From Streptomyces sp. H27-C3 (GTDB lineage Bacteria; Actinomycetota; Actinomycetes; Streptomycetales; Streptomycetaceae), in assembly GCF_030063415.1 (NCBI RefSeq), contig NZ_JASITA010000042.1, positions 1 to 64,000 of the forward strand: a stretch of 64,000 nt of DNA, written 5' to 3'. Positions 25,675 to 33,546 of this stretch are shown in pieces. Within the stretch, counting starts at the first letter, position 1. Each line of letters starts with the position of its first letter. Position numbers and translations under genes: made by a program. The notes beneath the pieces were generated by a model that was not told the DNA's origin, did not search any database, and was given only the letters and a program-made list of their open reading frames with translations.

Positions 25675-26506
25675 GACGCCCAGCGGCGACCAGGCGCCGG
25701 CGTGCTTCGGCTGCCTCGGTGGCCGCGCGGTGGCGGCCGGTGACGTCCACCACCGCCAGGGCGATACCGATCACCCGCCCGCCGGGATCCTCCAGCCGGT
25801 AGTACGAGCCCGACCATGCATGATCCCGGTACGGGTCGGCGGGGGTACGCCCGATGGCGAACTGGTCCAGCAGCGGTACGCCGGTCTCCAGAACCTGGCG
25901 CATGGAGGCTTCGATCACCTCGGTGTCCAGGAACGGCAGCGCCTCGCGGACGGTGTGGCCCAGGTGCTTCTCGGCCGGCAGGCCGTTGATCCGTTCCAGC
26001 GTCGGGTTGACCAGGACGTAGCGCAGATCGGTGTCCAGCACCGCCAGCCCGAGCGGGGACTGCGCCACCAGCCGCACCGACAGCGCCAGGTCCCGCTCCA
26101 CACCGCGCAGAACGGCCTCGTCGCAGGCGATCCCCAGGGCGTACACGCCGCCGTGCTCGTCCAGCAGCCGCATGTTGCGAAACTCCACCAGCCTCGTGGA
26201 GCCGTCCTTGTGCCGCACGGGGAACACCCCGGCCCAGGCACCGCCCCCCGCCATGACCTTGGCGAACAGCTCAAGGACCAGGTCGACGTACTCGTCGGCG
26301 ACCAGCAGCTTGGCCGCGTACCGGCCCAGCGCCTCCGGGGCGGAACAGCCGAACAGATCCTGGGCCTGAGGGCTCCACAACGTGATCCGTCCCTCGGCGT
26401 CCAGGACCACCGCGGCCACGCTCAGCACATCGAGCAGACCGCCGGGCTCGGAGGGAACCACTCCCACGGGGCCGGGCCCTGCCCGGAACCCCTCGGACGC
26501 GACCAT
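25675..26506 (-). CDS. Tandem PAS-domain protein, C-terminus truncated
   Basis: The start at 26506 is preceded by GGAGG at a good distance. Two PAS domains follow: SVAAVVLDAEGRITLWSPQA with LFGCSAPEALGR, and LGLAVLDTDLRYVLVNPTLE with RINGLPAEKHLGHTVREALP, linked by DEAVLRGVERDLALSVRL. The coil ITGRHRAATEAAEARRRL-like end (VDVTGRHRAATEAAEARRRL) normally leads into GAF and SpoIIE/PP2C phosphatase domains in Streptomyces sensor phosphatases. Here family resemblance ends near 25675 and the frame runs on to 25409 antisense to the HEAT-like fragment. The output domain is gone. Confidence 0.75.
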
Positions 26507-27009
26507 GACCGGACCTCCTTCACCCACTGCGGCGGCCTCGGGTCCGACCATCCGGTCCTGCGCCCGCCCTTGCCGACCGTCCTCTCATCTTCCTCCGGCC
26601 CCGCCCGGGCGGCAGCCTCCGCCAGCGGCCGCCGGGCGGACAGGCCCCCGGGCGGAGACGCGCGGAGGCCGCCGCCCGGGGGAGGTGGCGCGTCAAGAGC
26701 GGCCCGGCCCACGAAGCCCGCCCGGTCTGCTCCGCCGCGAACCCGAATCTCCGCCTCAGCCTCCACGTCGGCAGCGGCGGGACACACCCCCTGTCCGAAT
26801 GCCCGCGAACACGGCGTAGGGGTGTTCTCGTGGTGCGAGCAGGACGGTCCGTGTAGCGTCAGCGTCAGCTGTCATGGTTCCGAAGTACCGGTCGCCCGTG
26901 AGCGCAACATTCATGGGCGATTTCGCTGTTCACAGTCTCTGAGGACCAGGGCGATCACCTCCGGCTCCCGCACGGTGCGGGACCGATTTCGAGTCCCCTT
27001 GGAGGACAC
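26507..27009. other. Divergent intergenic region and cspA leader
   Basis: About 500 bp lie between the PAS gene and cspA. A long untranslated leader for cspA is likely, with a small hairpin CCCGCACGGTGCGGG near 26967-26981. The ATG is preceded by GGAGG (27000-27004). I see no gene. Confidence 0.45.
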
Positions 27010-27213
27010 ATGGCCACCGGAACCGTGAAGTGGTTCAACGCGGAAAAGGGCTTCGGTTTCATCGAGCAGGACGGCGGCGGTCCGGACGTGTTCGCCCACT
27101 ACTCGAACATCGCCAGCTCCGGCTTCCGCGAGCTTCAGGAAGGCCAGAAGGTGAACTTCGACGTCACTCAGGGCCAGAAGGGCCCGCAGGCGGAGAACAT
27201 CACCCCCGCCTGA
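27010..27213 (+). CDS. cspA: Cold-shock protein (CspA family)
   Basis: This is a 67-residue single OB-fold nucleic-acid chaperone. RNP1 is KGFGFIEQD and RNP2 is VFAHYSNI, both intact, and the protein opens MATGTVKWFNAEKGFGFI as in SC7.0-type Streptomyces cold-shock proteins. It is full length and monocistronic, with a strong terminator 50 bp downstream. Confidence 0.97.
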   Translation: MATGTVKWFNAEKGFGFIEQDGGGPDVFAHYSNIASSGFRELQEGQKVNFDVTQGQKGPQAENITPA

Positions 27214-27265
27214 GCCTTCGCCTCCTTCACGGAGGCCGCTGTATTTGCGGCGTTCGCCGTGTGAA

Positions 27266-27297
27266 AGCCCGGCCGGGTCGTAACTTCCGGCCGGGCT
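27266..27297 (+). terminator. Rho-independent-like terminator after cspA
   Basis: AGCCCGGCCGG and CCGGCCGGGCT form an 11-bp perfect stem around a 10-base loop, followed by CTTTAAAG. It lies 52 bp after the cspA stop. Confidence 0.85.
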
Positions 27298-27421
27298 CTT
27301 TAAAGACCCCCGACGCGCCCCACCCCGCAGGAGCCCTCGCGTCGGCGGCGCCCGCGCCCGGGCTGCCGGAGCGGCATCCCGTGGTTGGGTCCGCGCCGTA
27401 CGGGCAGCCGCGAAAGGCCGG

Positions 27422-27612
27422 TCAGTCCTCCCGGCCCTCCAGGAGCCGCTTGCGCAGGTACAACAGCGCCGCGGTGTCCGCGGCCTCGGCCAGCTCCGTC
27501 AGCAGGCCCGGATCCGGCGGTCATCACCCGCGTCGACCGCTTCAACGATCCGTTCGACCGTCTGCCTGGCCTGCGGAGCACCGCCCGCCGAATCGCCCCA
27601 CTCGTGCGTCAT
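27422..27612 (-). pseudogene. Small hypothetical protein, one-base frameshift
   Basis: With one base restored near 27515 this reads as a 63-residue acidic helical protein: MTHEWGDSAGGAPQARQTVE, RIVEAVDAGDDRRIR, then LLTELAEAADTAALLYLRKR LLEGRED. The two halves have the same codon bias, and the length (191 bp between start and stop) is one base short of a multiple of three. It is too short to be found as an open frame. Probably a real gene with a deletion or an assembly error. Confidence 0.55.
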
Positions 27613-27859
27613 CCGCTCCCCCTTTACCCCCGCCACAGGTCACCGCCCCAGCAGAGCACAACCCAGCATCCCGGGCCGAAACCGGCGCCTGCCGACATCA
27701 AGCCGTTCCCAGGCCGTCGGGCGGATACAAGACGGCCCCCTGACGCCGGGCGCGGAATCAGGGGGCCGCCCGCGCCGCCTGCCCGTGGGGTGTGGGCCGT
27801 CGGCGCGTGTTGTCGGGTTCAACGACACGGGCGGCGGCCGGTCACGCCGGTCGGGCTGA

Positions 27860-28135
27860 TCAGGTGTGCAGGCGGCTGTTGGGGCCTTCCTGGTCACCGG
27901 CGCTCTCGTCGTTGAACCAGTAGTCGCCGGCGGCCAGATACCGGAAGGAGTGCGTGCTCTTGCTCGCCAGCGCGACCGTGACGGCCCGTCTGCCATCCTT
28001 GCGCGGAAGCAGGGTGTGGACGCCGGGCTGCCAGTCGTTGAAGTCGCCCACGACGCTGACCGGGCCGGGCGGGCGCTCCGCAGGGAGGATGAACGTGACC
28101 TCGGTGTGGTCCTTGTGCAGTTTGCGCTCCAGCAT
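27860..28135 (-). CDS. CBM48/isoamylase N-terminal-like domain protein
   Basis: The 91-residue protein is a stand-alone early-set (AMPK-beta glycogen-binding-like) domain: EVTFILPAERPPGPVSVVGD FNDWQPGVHTLLPRK, VTVALASKSTHSFRYLAAGD and YWFNDESAG. Free-standing copies are common in Streptomyces and may bind glycogen or trehalose-related glucans. No enzyme domain is attached. Its promoter would lie in 28140-28330. Confidence 0.88.
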   Translation of the reverse strand: MLERKLHKDHTEVTFILPAERPPGPVSVVGDFNDWQPGVHTLLPRKDGRRAVTVALASKSTHSFRYLAAGDYWFNDESAGDQEGPNSRLHT

Positions 28136-28338
28136 GGCGGTGCACTCCTGATGGCAGGCGGATAGGGATCACGCCCATCGTCGGCGCCCGGCAGCGGGCC
28201 CGCATTCCGACGCGGCCCCCCCCCGGCCGCCGACAGCACCCTTGCGCCGCATCCTGTAGTCGAAATGATGCGGACCGTGACTGTCTGTGTGAGCGTGCGG
28301 AGGAGGAATCCTTCCCCCGCATCACGAGGAGTCGCGTC

Positions 28339-28542
28339 ATGGGCGGTACGCAGGACAAGCGCCAGGAGCCGGGCAAGGGCCGCGGGGAGCAGGAACACCC
28401 GCGGCGCCCCGGCCAGGACCCCGTCCACCCCGAGCCCGGCACCCCGCCCCGCGGGAAGAGCCCCGAGGAGCTCAAGCGTCGCCGCGAGGACGACCCGCTC
28501 CGCGAAAAGCGCGACCTGCGCGAGGGCGACGACGACTTCTGA
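28339..28542 (+). CDS. Small hydrophilic hypothetical protein
   Basis: This 67-residue product is highly charged and Pro/Gly/Arg/Glu-rich (GKGRGEQEHPRRPGQDPVHP, then SPEELKRRREDDPLREKRDL) and ends DDDF, so it is probably disordered. The start is preceded by GAGGAG-like sequence (AGGAGTCGCGTC). A matching terminator follows at 28565. The function is unknown; the composition recalls stress-induced small proteins. Confidence 0.7.
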   Translation: MGGTQDKRQEPGKGRGEQEHPRRPGQDPVHPEPGTPPRGKSPEELKRRREDDPLREKRDLREGDDDF

Positions 28543-28564
28543 CCAGAGCGCCACTCCACGCACG

Positions 28565-28605
28565 CAGAGCCCGGCCGGGGCCCACCATCACCCGGCCGGG
28601 CTCTG
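28565..28605 (+). terminator. Hairpin terminator
   Basis: CAGAGCCCGGCCGGG and CCCGGCCGGGCTCTG form a 15-bp perfect stem with an 11-base loop, 22 bp after the stop of the small hydrophilic gene. Confidence 0.85.
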
Positions 28606-28673
28606 TCGCATCCCGCCGTCAGCCAGTCGGCCAGGCGTCTGACAAGCACCTTCCACAGATCTTGAGCCGAGGG

Positions 28674-28702
28674 TTGTCAACTTTGCCACTGCGAGCTATA
28701 TA
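28674..28702 (+). promoter_or_regulatory. SigA-type promoter of the Hsp20 gene
   Basis: TTGTCA at 28674-28679 and TATATA at 28697-28702 are separated by exactly 17 bp, an unusually good consensus for this GC-rich DNA. The Hsp20 start lies about 50 bp downstream. I see no HspR (CTTGAGT-N7-ACTCAAG) or RheA-type repeat overlapping it. Confidence 0.75.
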
Positions 28703-28754
28703 GGGAGGTGTGTCCGACATGTACATCCCGCCTTCGGGAGAGGAGTGAGTGACG

Positions 28755-29252
28755 ATGCTCATGCGAACCGACCCCTTCCGCGAAATGGACCGGCTCACCG
28801 AACAGGTACTTGGCACCGCCGCGAGGCCGGCGGCCATGCCGATGGACGCCTTCCGCGACGGTGACAGCTTCGTCGTCGAGCTGGACCTGCCGGGCGTGGA
28901 CCCCGAGTCCATCGACCTGGACGTCGAACGCAACATGCTGACCGTCAGGGCCGAACGCCGCCCGAGCGCCGGGCAGGACAGCGAGGTCGTGATCGCGGAG
29001 CGGCCTGCCTGGTCCTTCAGCCGTCAGCTGTTCCTCGGCGAGACCCTGGACACCGACCGCATCGACGCCGCCTACGAGGCCGGTGTGCTGCGCCTTACGA
29101 CCTCACCCACGATTGGCAGCGGCGTCGCGGCGCCTGGGACCTCCGCCTCCGGCGTTGTCGTCAGTCGCGATGGCTCCGCCATCACTCCCTCCTCCGCCTT
29201 GGATTCGAAGGCCCCAGACGCCGCTCCTTCTCCCACTGCCAATCGCGGGTGA
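28755..29252 (+). CDS. Hsp20/alpha-crystallin small heat-shock protein, C-terminus broken
   Basis: The N-terminal and alpha-crystallin domains are intact: MRTDPFREMDRLTEQVLG, DSFVVELDLPGVDPESIDLD, NMLTVRAERRP and IDAAYEAGVLRL. At 29098 a 163-bp MITE-like insertion begins; the frame then reads 50 unrelated residues and stops inside the element at 29250-29252. The native tail, RIPVAEQAKPRKIAISGGDS RKQISG, remains readable at 29261-29340 in another frame. The lost I-x-(I/V) tail motif normally docks neighbouring dimers, so oligomerisation should be impaired. The ATG at 28755 is preceded by GGAGAGG. Confidence 0.85.
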   Translation: MLMRTDPFREMDRLTEQVLGTAARPAAMPMDAFRDGDSFVVELDLPGVDPESIDLDVERNMLTVRAERRPSAGQDSEVVIAERPAWSFSRQLFLGETLDTDRIDAAYEAGVLRLTTSPTIGSGVAAPGTSASGVVVSRDGSAITPSSALDSKAPDAAPSPTANRG

Positions 29253-29260
29253 GGTCGTTA
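29095..29260. mobile_element. MITE-like insertion in the Hsp20 gene
   Basis: The ends CGACCTCACCCACGATTGGC (from 29098) and its complement ending at 29257 form a 22-bp inverted repeat with one mismatch. TTA is duplicated at 29095-29097 and 29258-29260. Removing 163 bp (element plus one TTA) restores a continuous Hsp20 reading frame through the canonical RIPVAEQAKP tail, which proves the insertion. The interior is non-coding. The mobilising transposase is not known. Confidence 0.85.
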
Positions 29261-29340
29261 GGATCCCGGTCGCCGAGCAGGCCAAGCCCCGCAAGATCGC
29301 CATCAGCGGCGGCGACTCGCGCAAGCAGATCAGCGGCTGA
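29261..29340 (+). pseudogene. Detached C-terminal tail of the Hsp20 gene
   Basis: This is the 3' remnant of the same gene, reading IPVAEQAKPRKIAISGGDSR and ending at the TGA at 29338-29340. It has no start of its own. Confidence 0.8.
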
Positions 29341-29420
29341 ACCCGGCAGCGAGGGGCGGGAGCCCGGGCACGCGGGGCTCCCGCCCCCCTTCGCTGCTGC
29401 GGCCGACTCGGCAGGACATC

Positions 29421-29816
29421 ATGCGTATGCCCTGGGACACCTTCCTGTCCACGGTCCAGGAACGCGGCGAATACCCCACGCGGGAAGAGGCGGAAAGAGC
29501 CTCCCGCGTCACCCTCGCCCTGCTGGGCGCGCATCTGGTGGGCCAGGTACGCAACGAGCTGGCCGCCCGGCTCCCCGAAACGCTGGCCCTGGTCCTGCTC
29601 AACCCCCTCCAGTCACACGAACCTCTCCCGCCCGAGCGGTTCATCCGGGCGACAGCGGCCTGGATCGAAGGCGCCACCGAGAAGACCGCGACCTGGGACG
29701 TCAGCGCCGCGCTCAGCGTCGTGGCCGACACCGCGGGCGAAGACCTGACGAGGCGGATCCTGCTCCAGCTCCCCGTGGGCTACGACCTGCTCTTCGGCCG
29801 CCCGCAGCCGCTGTGA
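29421..29816 (+). CDS. DUF2267 domain protein
   Basis: The 131-residue protein matches the DUF2267 pattern: FLSTVQERGEYPTREEAERA, LALLGAHLVGQVRNELAARL, and TWDVSAALSVVADTAGEDLT RRILLQLPVGY near the end. The fold is all-helical with no membrane segment. The role is unknown, but DUF2267 genes often sit with Hsp20 and PRC-barrel genes in Streptomyces stress regions, as here. Confidence 0.88.
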   Translation: MRMPWDTFLSTVQERGEYPTREEAERASRVTLALLGAHLVGQVRNELAARLPETLALVLLNPLQSHEPLPPERFIRATAAWIEGATEKTATWDVSAALSVVADTAGEDLTRRILLQLPVGYDLLFGRPQPL

Positions 29817-29841
29817 CCGACGAGCTTCTCCAACGAGAGAG

Positions 29842-30015
29842 TCAGCGCAGCGTGCGGTGATGCCGCCCGGAGCGCCGGATGTGCAGGACCAGGTACACCA
29901 GGGCGGCGACGAACACCACGATGCCGATGACCAGTAGATAGAACAGCCCTTCGGCGACAGCGCCGATGATGCCCAGCACCATCGCCACAATGACCAGGAT
30001 CAGGAAGAGCGTCAT
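29842..30015 (-). CDS. Small two-helix membrane protein
   Basis: This 57-residue product starts MTLFLILVIVAMVLGIIG with AVAEGLFYLLVIGIVVFVAA as a second hydrophobic segment and ends HIRRSGRHHRTLR, so both ends of the hairpin are well defined and the basic tail should face the cytoplasm. AGGAGGTGCC lies just before the ATG on the minus strand. Proteins like this (DUF1328/hydrophobic stress proteins) are common near PRC-barrel genes. It is shorter than 60 codons and easy to miss. Confidence 0.75.
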   Translation of the reverse strand: MTLFLILVIVAMVLGIIGAVAEGLFYLLVIGIVVFVAALVYLVLHIRRSGRHHRTLR

Positions 30016-30043
30016 GGCTCAAGGCACCTCCTTGACGGTCCGG

Positions 30044-30400
30044 TCAGCGGCGGGCGAGCTGCCGCTCACCGTTCGCGCCGGGTTGGTAGGGCAGGCCGTA
30101 GTGCGCGAAGACCGCGGCCTCGTCCTCGGCGGGCAGGACGTCGTCCGTGCCGATCGGCGGGGACTTCTTCACCAGCGACCGGTCGTAGTCGACCTTGAGG
30201 TAGCCGGGCCCGACGATCGCACCGTTCAGCGGGACAAAGACCAGGTGACGCCGGGTGGGCAGCCCAACCTGGACGGTGGCCATGGCCGGCTCATCGGTGC
30301 TGGTGTCCACGTAGACGGCCTCCAGCGTGCCGATCCTGTGGCCGCCGGCGTCGACGACGTCGTGGGTCCGCCACTCACGGATATCAGCGATCTGGATCAT
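30044..30400 (-). CDS. PRC-barrel domain protein
   Basis: The 118-residue protein begins MIQIADIREWRTHDVVDAGG and continues HRIGTLEAVYVDTSTDEPAM then VFVPLNGAIVGPGYLKVDYD, the beta-barrel seen in PRC proteins. The tail LPAEDEAAVFAHYGLPYQP is the typical short helix after the barrel. It is cytosolic, and PRC barrels bind RNA or photosynthetic proteins in other bacteria; no partner is evident here. It is 29 bp upstream of the small membrane gene on the same strand, so they may be co-transcribed. Confidence 0.88.
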   Translation of the reverse strand: MIQIADIREWRTHDVVDAGGHRIGTLEAVYVDTSTDEPAMATVQVGLPTRRHLVFVPLNGAIVGPGYLKVDYDRSLVKKSPPIGTDDVLPAEDEAAVFAHYGLPYQPGANGERQLARR

Positions 30401-30737
30401 CCCGGTTCCCTTCGCACTGCGGTGTGACCGAGCCGGTGCACTTCTCAGCCTGCCCCGCAATGCCCGACCACACCAGCCTGGACGCCCCTCCTGCGGCACC
30501 TTCGGGCGGTCGGTCATGAGGATTCTCCCCGGGGTGGGTGACGCGCGACCGGCAAGCGACACCCTTCTCCAGAGCGAGCTTGATCTCATCATCAGGTAGC
30601 AGTTACAGGGCGTGACAATCGAAGAGAGAGAAGACCGAGAGGACCCGCGCCGTGGGTCGGTGCGGGTCCTCAAGTACAGGACCGCAGGGGGCGGGCGCAG
30701 TGCTTCAGGGTGGACAGCGGACAGGAATGAACGACTC
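30401..30737. other. Intergenic with a hairpin
   Basis: No gene is supported. A 10-bp perfect stem, GAGGACCCGC at 30639-30648 and GCGGGTCCTC at 30662-30671, could be a terminator or an element end. Confidence 0.45.
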
Positions 30738-30850
30738 ACATAAGGGAGATCGGCCGGGCGGTCAAGCTCAAGAGCACCTCGTCCGTGGCACATCAGCTGA
30801 TGGCTCTCCAGGCCAAGGGCGCGCTGTACCGCGGTGCACGCCGGCCCGGA
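30738..30850 (+). pseudogene. LexA-type HTH fragment
   Basis: The frame reads HIREIGRAVKLKSTSSVAHQ then LMALQAKGALYR, clearly the recognition helix region of LexA (consensus VREIG-AVGLSSTSSVAHQLMALERKGFLRR). Neither the start of the HTH nor the autoproteolytic domain is present, and the next residues belong to an integrase-like sequence. Confidence 0.7.
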
Positions 30851-31205
30851 CGCATGGACCACCTCATCTACCTCGACGCCTCCACCATGCGGCTGGCCAC
30901 AGCGTGGGAACTTCAGCGTCACCGGCGCTGGCCCGACAGCTCCAACCCCCACCTCTTCGTCTCCCGCAACACCGCGCTCGACGACTCCGGTCCCCCCCCC
31001 CATCAGCACCGGCGTGATCCAGCTGCTCTTCCGGCGAGTTGGCCTGCCGGCCGGAGTCCTGCGAGTAGACCGAATCGTCGACGAGGCCCGCCACAGTGCC
31101 GACCCCGTCCGGTTGATGGAGCTCTTCGGCCTCTCTAACCTCTCCGCCACCCGCTACGTCCTGTCGGCGCACCCGGACAGGAAGCCGGGGCCCATCGCCC
31201 CGTAG
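30850..31205 (+). pseudogene. Integrase-like protein C-terminal part, frameshifted
   Basis: The sequence LIYLDASTMRLATAWELQRH and SNPHLFVSRNTALDDSGPP leads into a run of ten C at about 30990; in the next frame STGVIQLLFRRVGLPAGVLR, VDRIVDEARHSADPVRLMEL and FGLSNLSATRYVLSAHPDR follow. This resembles the C-terminal half of Streptomyces tyrosine-recombinase-like proteins, though the catalytic R-H-R-Y set is not visible. The break lies in the C-run, so it may be a sequencing slip. Confidence 0.6.
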
Positions 31206-31377
31206 AGCTCCGGATGTGCGTTGTTGCGGTACAGGAAGCAGGCCCGAGATCGAGCACGGCCAATACCGCAGCGAGGGCCGCCCAGGGGCTGGAATCCCTG
31301 GGTGCTCCGGCCGCGGTCGACGTCGATGCCGACGGCCGACGCGGTCGCGGCGACCCACGTCTGGCGGGCTTGATCGG

Positions 31378-32112
31378 TCAGTGGCCGGTGTGTCCGTCGT
31401 TGTGGGGCGGGAGCGGGGAGGCGGGCTTGGGCTGGGTGGAGGTGTCCTGCGCTGGGGTGGCGGCTGCGGAGGGGGTGGCGGCGGGCGCGTGATCGTCCGG
31501 GGCGAGTTCTTCGGCGGCGCCGTGGCCGTGGCCGCCGCCGGGCGTGGTTGCCATGGAGGCCGCGACTTCGCGCAGGCCGAAGAAGGCGAGGGCCGCCACT
31601 GTCAGGACGGTCAGGCCCAGGAGACTGAAGATGCGACGGGTGGGGGTGTCGGCGTCCTTGATGACGTAGGCGATAAAGGAGACGACGATGCCCGCGGGGA
31701 CCAGGACGGCGCCGCGTGCGGGGAAGTCGTCGAAGTGCTGGAGGCCGCCGCTGAGCATGCCGATGCCGAACGAGAGAAGCAGCGAGGAGCCGATCACGAT
31801 GAGCATGCGCGGGAGGCCGGGCCGCTCGCGGGTGAGGAGGAACTCGTTGAGGACGGTCGCGGCGAGGAAGACAAGCGCGCCGTAGGCGGCGATGCGGGTG
31901 TAACGGTCGGGGTCGAGGGGGTGGTGGACGACGGCGCCGCTGATGAGTCCGGCGCCGACGAAGTATCCGACGTATCCGAGGTAGCGGGCGGCCAGTGACC
32001 GCTTGCGGGAGGACTGGGCCTTGCGCCGGGCGGCCCGCCCGGCAACGGGAGCCTGCGACTGGGTTTGCTGGGTTTGCGGGGTGTGGGTGCCGAGGAGCTG
32101 GGCGGAGGTCAT
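31378..32112 (-). CDS. Membrane protein with His-rich C-terminal tail
   Basis: The 244-residue protein has a basic N-terminus (GRAARRKAQSSRKRSLAARY), five hydrophobic segments between about residues 45 and 185, and a C-terminal tail rich in His, Pro and Ala (GGGHGHGAAEELAPDDHAPA, ending PPHNDGHTGH). The tail probably binds metal. Its place at the start of a block with Csp-type and DUF4396 genes suggests copper handling at the membrane; that link is inference from context. I do not recognise a named family. Confidence 0.75.
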   Translation of the reverse strand: MTSAQLLGTHTPQTQQTQSQAPVAGRAARRKAQSSRKRSLAARYLGYVGYFVGAGLISGAVVHHPLDPDRYTRIAAYGALVFLAATVLNEFLLTRERPGLPRMLIVIGSSLLLSFGIGMLSGGLQHFDDFPARGAVLVPAGIVVSFIAYVIKDADTPTRRIFSLLGLTVLTVAALAFFGLREVAASMATTPGGGHGHGAAEELAPDDHAPAATPSAAATPAQDTSTQPKPASPLPPHNDGHTGH

Positions 32113-32218
32113 GTGCGGGTTCCTTGGGTGCGTGCGTGGCTCATCACCCGGCCGGCGCGGTGGCGGCGGTACGGGTATGCGATGAGAGTCAGGGCAGATC
32201 GGGGCAAAGAGCCCGGGT

Positions 32219-32668
32219 CTACACCTGTTGCACCACGGAACCGAGGGAATGGTGCGACGGAGGAAGGCCGCAGGGCCGGATCTGGGTCCACTGCTGCGGC
32301 GTCATCGCGGCGAAGGCAGGGGTCCGCACGGCGACGGCGGCCAGGTGCGGGCCGGGCAGGTCACTGCCCTGCTGCGGGTGGCCGGATGCGCACGCCTCCG
32401 CGGGATGCGAGTGCCCGCCGCCGCCGTCACCGGCGTTGTCGTGGCGCTCGGGCCGCTGACCGTCGTGGTGGGGGACCTCGCCGGTGTCGGCGGGCGCCAG
32501 GTGGGGGACCTCGACGGCGCCGCCGGTGACGTGCGCGGTGGCGCTGTCGGCTCCGGCGGCGTGGGTGTAGAGGAACGCGAGCAGCAGCGCGGCCAGCCAC
32601 AGCAGCCGCAGCGGGCCCGCCGGGTGGCGGGTCCGCGTGGTGCTGAAGACAGGGCGGGCCGTGATCAC
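32219..32668 (-). CDS. DUF6153-like secreted/membrane protein
   Basis: The 149-residue protein has one N-terminal hydrophobic segment, LRLLWLAALLLAFLYTHAAG, and a long extracellular His/Asp/Gly-rich part (DGQRPERHDNAGDGGGGHSH PAEACASG) with two Cys. This architecture (short, one helix, His-rich loop, paired Cys) is that of DUF6153 proteins, which in Streptomyces sit next to DUF305 and copper genes. Function unproven. Confidence 0.6.
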   Translation of the reverse strand: MITARPVFSTTRTRHPAGPLRLLWLAALLLAFLYTHAAGADSATAHVTGGAVEVPHLAPADTGEVPHHDGQRPERHDNAGDGGGGHSHPAEACASGHPQQGSDLPGPHLAAVAVRTPAFAAMTPQQWTQIRPCGLPPSHHSLGSVVQQV

Positions 32669-32748
32669 CCCGTGACCCTATCGGGCGGCCGCAAGGAGCC
32701 GCCCGGTGGCCCTGTTGTTGATCACACGAAGCGGTGGTCGGGGCGGGT

Positions 32749-33318
32749 TCAGGGAACCGGGCGCAGGCCGTCGAGGGTCACGGCGACCAGGCGGGCCACG
32801 GCGGGTTGGTCGGTGAGGGCGGCCGCGGCGGTCAGGGCGTGGAGGCAGTACCGGGCGAGCTCGGCCGGCGGGACATCGAGGCGCAGGTCACCGGCTTCGG
32901 CGGCTTCCGCCAGGAGGTGCTGGAGCATGCCGTGCAGGTGTCGCTCGGCGTGGGTGACGTGCTCGCTCTGGTGTAGGAGGGCGGCGAGTTCGCCGCCGTG
33001 CCGTTGCCGGGCGATGCCCGCGTACGCCTCCAGTACCGCTTTCAGGCGCTCGACGGCCGTGCCGTCCTGGTCGTGGATGCCCGCGAGTTGCTGGAGGTGG
33101 GCGGTGACCTGGCGCTCATGCCAGGCCAGCAGCACCGCTTCGACGTCGGAGAAGTACTTGTAGAGCGTCGCGCGGCCGATGCCGGTCTGCTCGGCGATCT
33201 GGGACATGGTCACCGACCGCAGGCCGCCTTGGGCCACCAGCTTCGCGGTGGTGTCCAGGATCGCTTTGCGTACGGCGGCGCGGTGCGCGTCGATCGTCTC
33301 GTTCCACAGCTTCGGCAC
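32749..33318 (-). CDS. TetR/AcrR-family regulator
   Basis: The 189-residue repressor has a standard N-terminal HTH: AVRKAILDTTAKLVAQGGLR, MSQIAEQTGIGRATLYKYFS, with the ligand domain beyond residue 60 (HERQVTAHLQQLAGIHDQDG). I chose the GTG at 33318 (VPKLWNETIDAHR), which is the usual start in this subfamily; an ATG at 33348 is possible. Divergent to the two membrane genes at 33400-34070, with a palindrome between them at 33366-33380, so it most likely represses those genes and itself. Confidence 0.9.
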   Translation of the reverse strand: MPKLWNETIDAHRAAVRKAILDTTAKLVAQGGLRSVTMSQIAEQTGIGRATLYKYFSDVEAVLLAWHERQVTAHLQQLAGIHDQDGTAVERLKAVLEAYAGIARQRHGGELAALLHQSEHVTHAERHLHGMLQHLLAEAAEAGDLRLDVPPAELARYCLHALTAAAALTDQPAVARLVAVTLDGLRPVP

Positions 33319-33365
33319 CCATCCAGGATACGGACGTCCACAGGGCATACACTCGGTTTCACCTA

Positions 33366-33380
33366 GAGACAGTGTGTCTC
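33366..33380. promoter_or_regulatory. Probable TetR operator
   Basis: GAGACA-GTG-TGTCTC is a perfect 6-bp inverted repeat with a 3-base spacer in the 80-bp gap between the divergent TetR gene and the small membrane gene. Its size and place suit a TetR dimer. Confidence 0.65.
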
Positions 33381-33399
33381 GAAAAATGTGGAGGGCGTC

Positions 33400-33546
33400 A
33401 TGGCAGGAACACCGGACCGTCACGATGACGACGGCGAGGGGGCGCCGCGCTGGGTGAAGGTCTCCGCCGCGGTCGCCGTCGTGCTGGTCGTGGTGTTCGT
33501 GATCGTGCACCTGGCCGGCGGCGGCATGGCCGGGCATACGCCGTGA
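33400..33546 (+). CDS. Small single-pass membrane protein
   Basis: A 48-residue protein, MAGTPDRHDDDGEGAPRWVK then VSAAVAVVLVVVFVIVHLAG and a short GGGMAGHTP tail. The acidic/His N-terminus and the last residues flank one helix. The start has GGAGGG eight bases upstream. Its stop overlaps the next gene start (GTGA), so the two are translated together. It is under the likely control of the divergent TetR. Confidence 0.75.
   Translation: MAGTPDRHDDDGEGAPRWVKVSAAVAVVLVVVFVIVHLAGGGMAGHTP

Noticed and set aside
28671..28683. IS6-like terminal repeat GGGTTGTCAACTT
   Set aside because: It matches only 10-11 bases of the IS6 end and coincides with a good -35 box (TTGTCA, 17 bp before TATATA), so a promoter explains it better.
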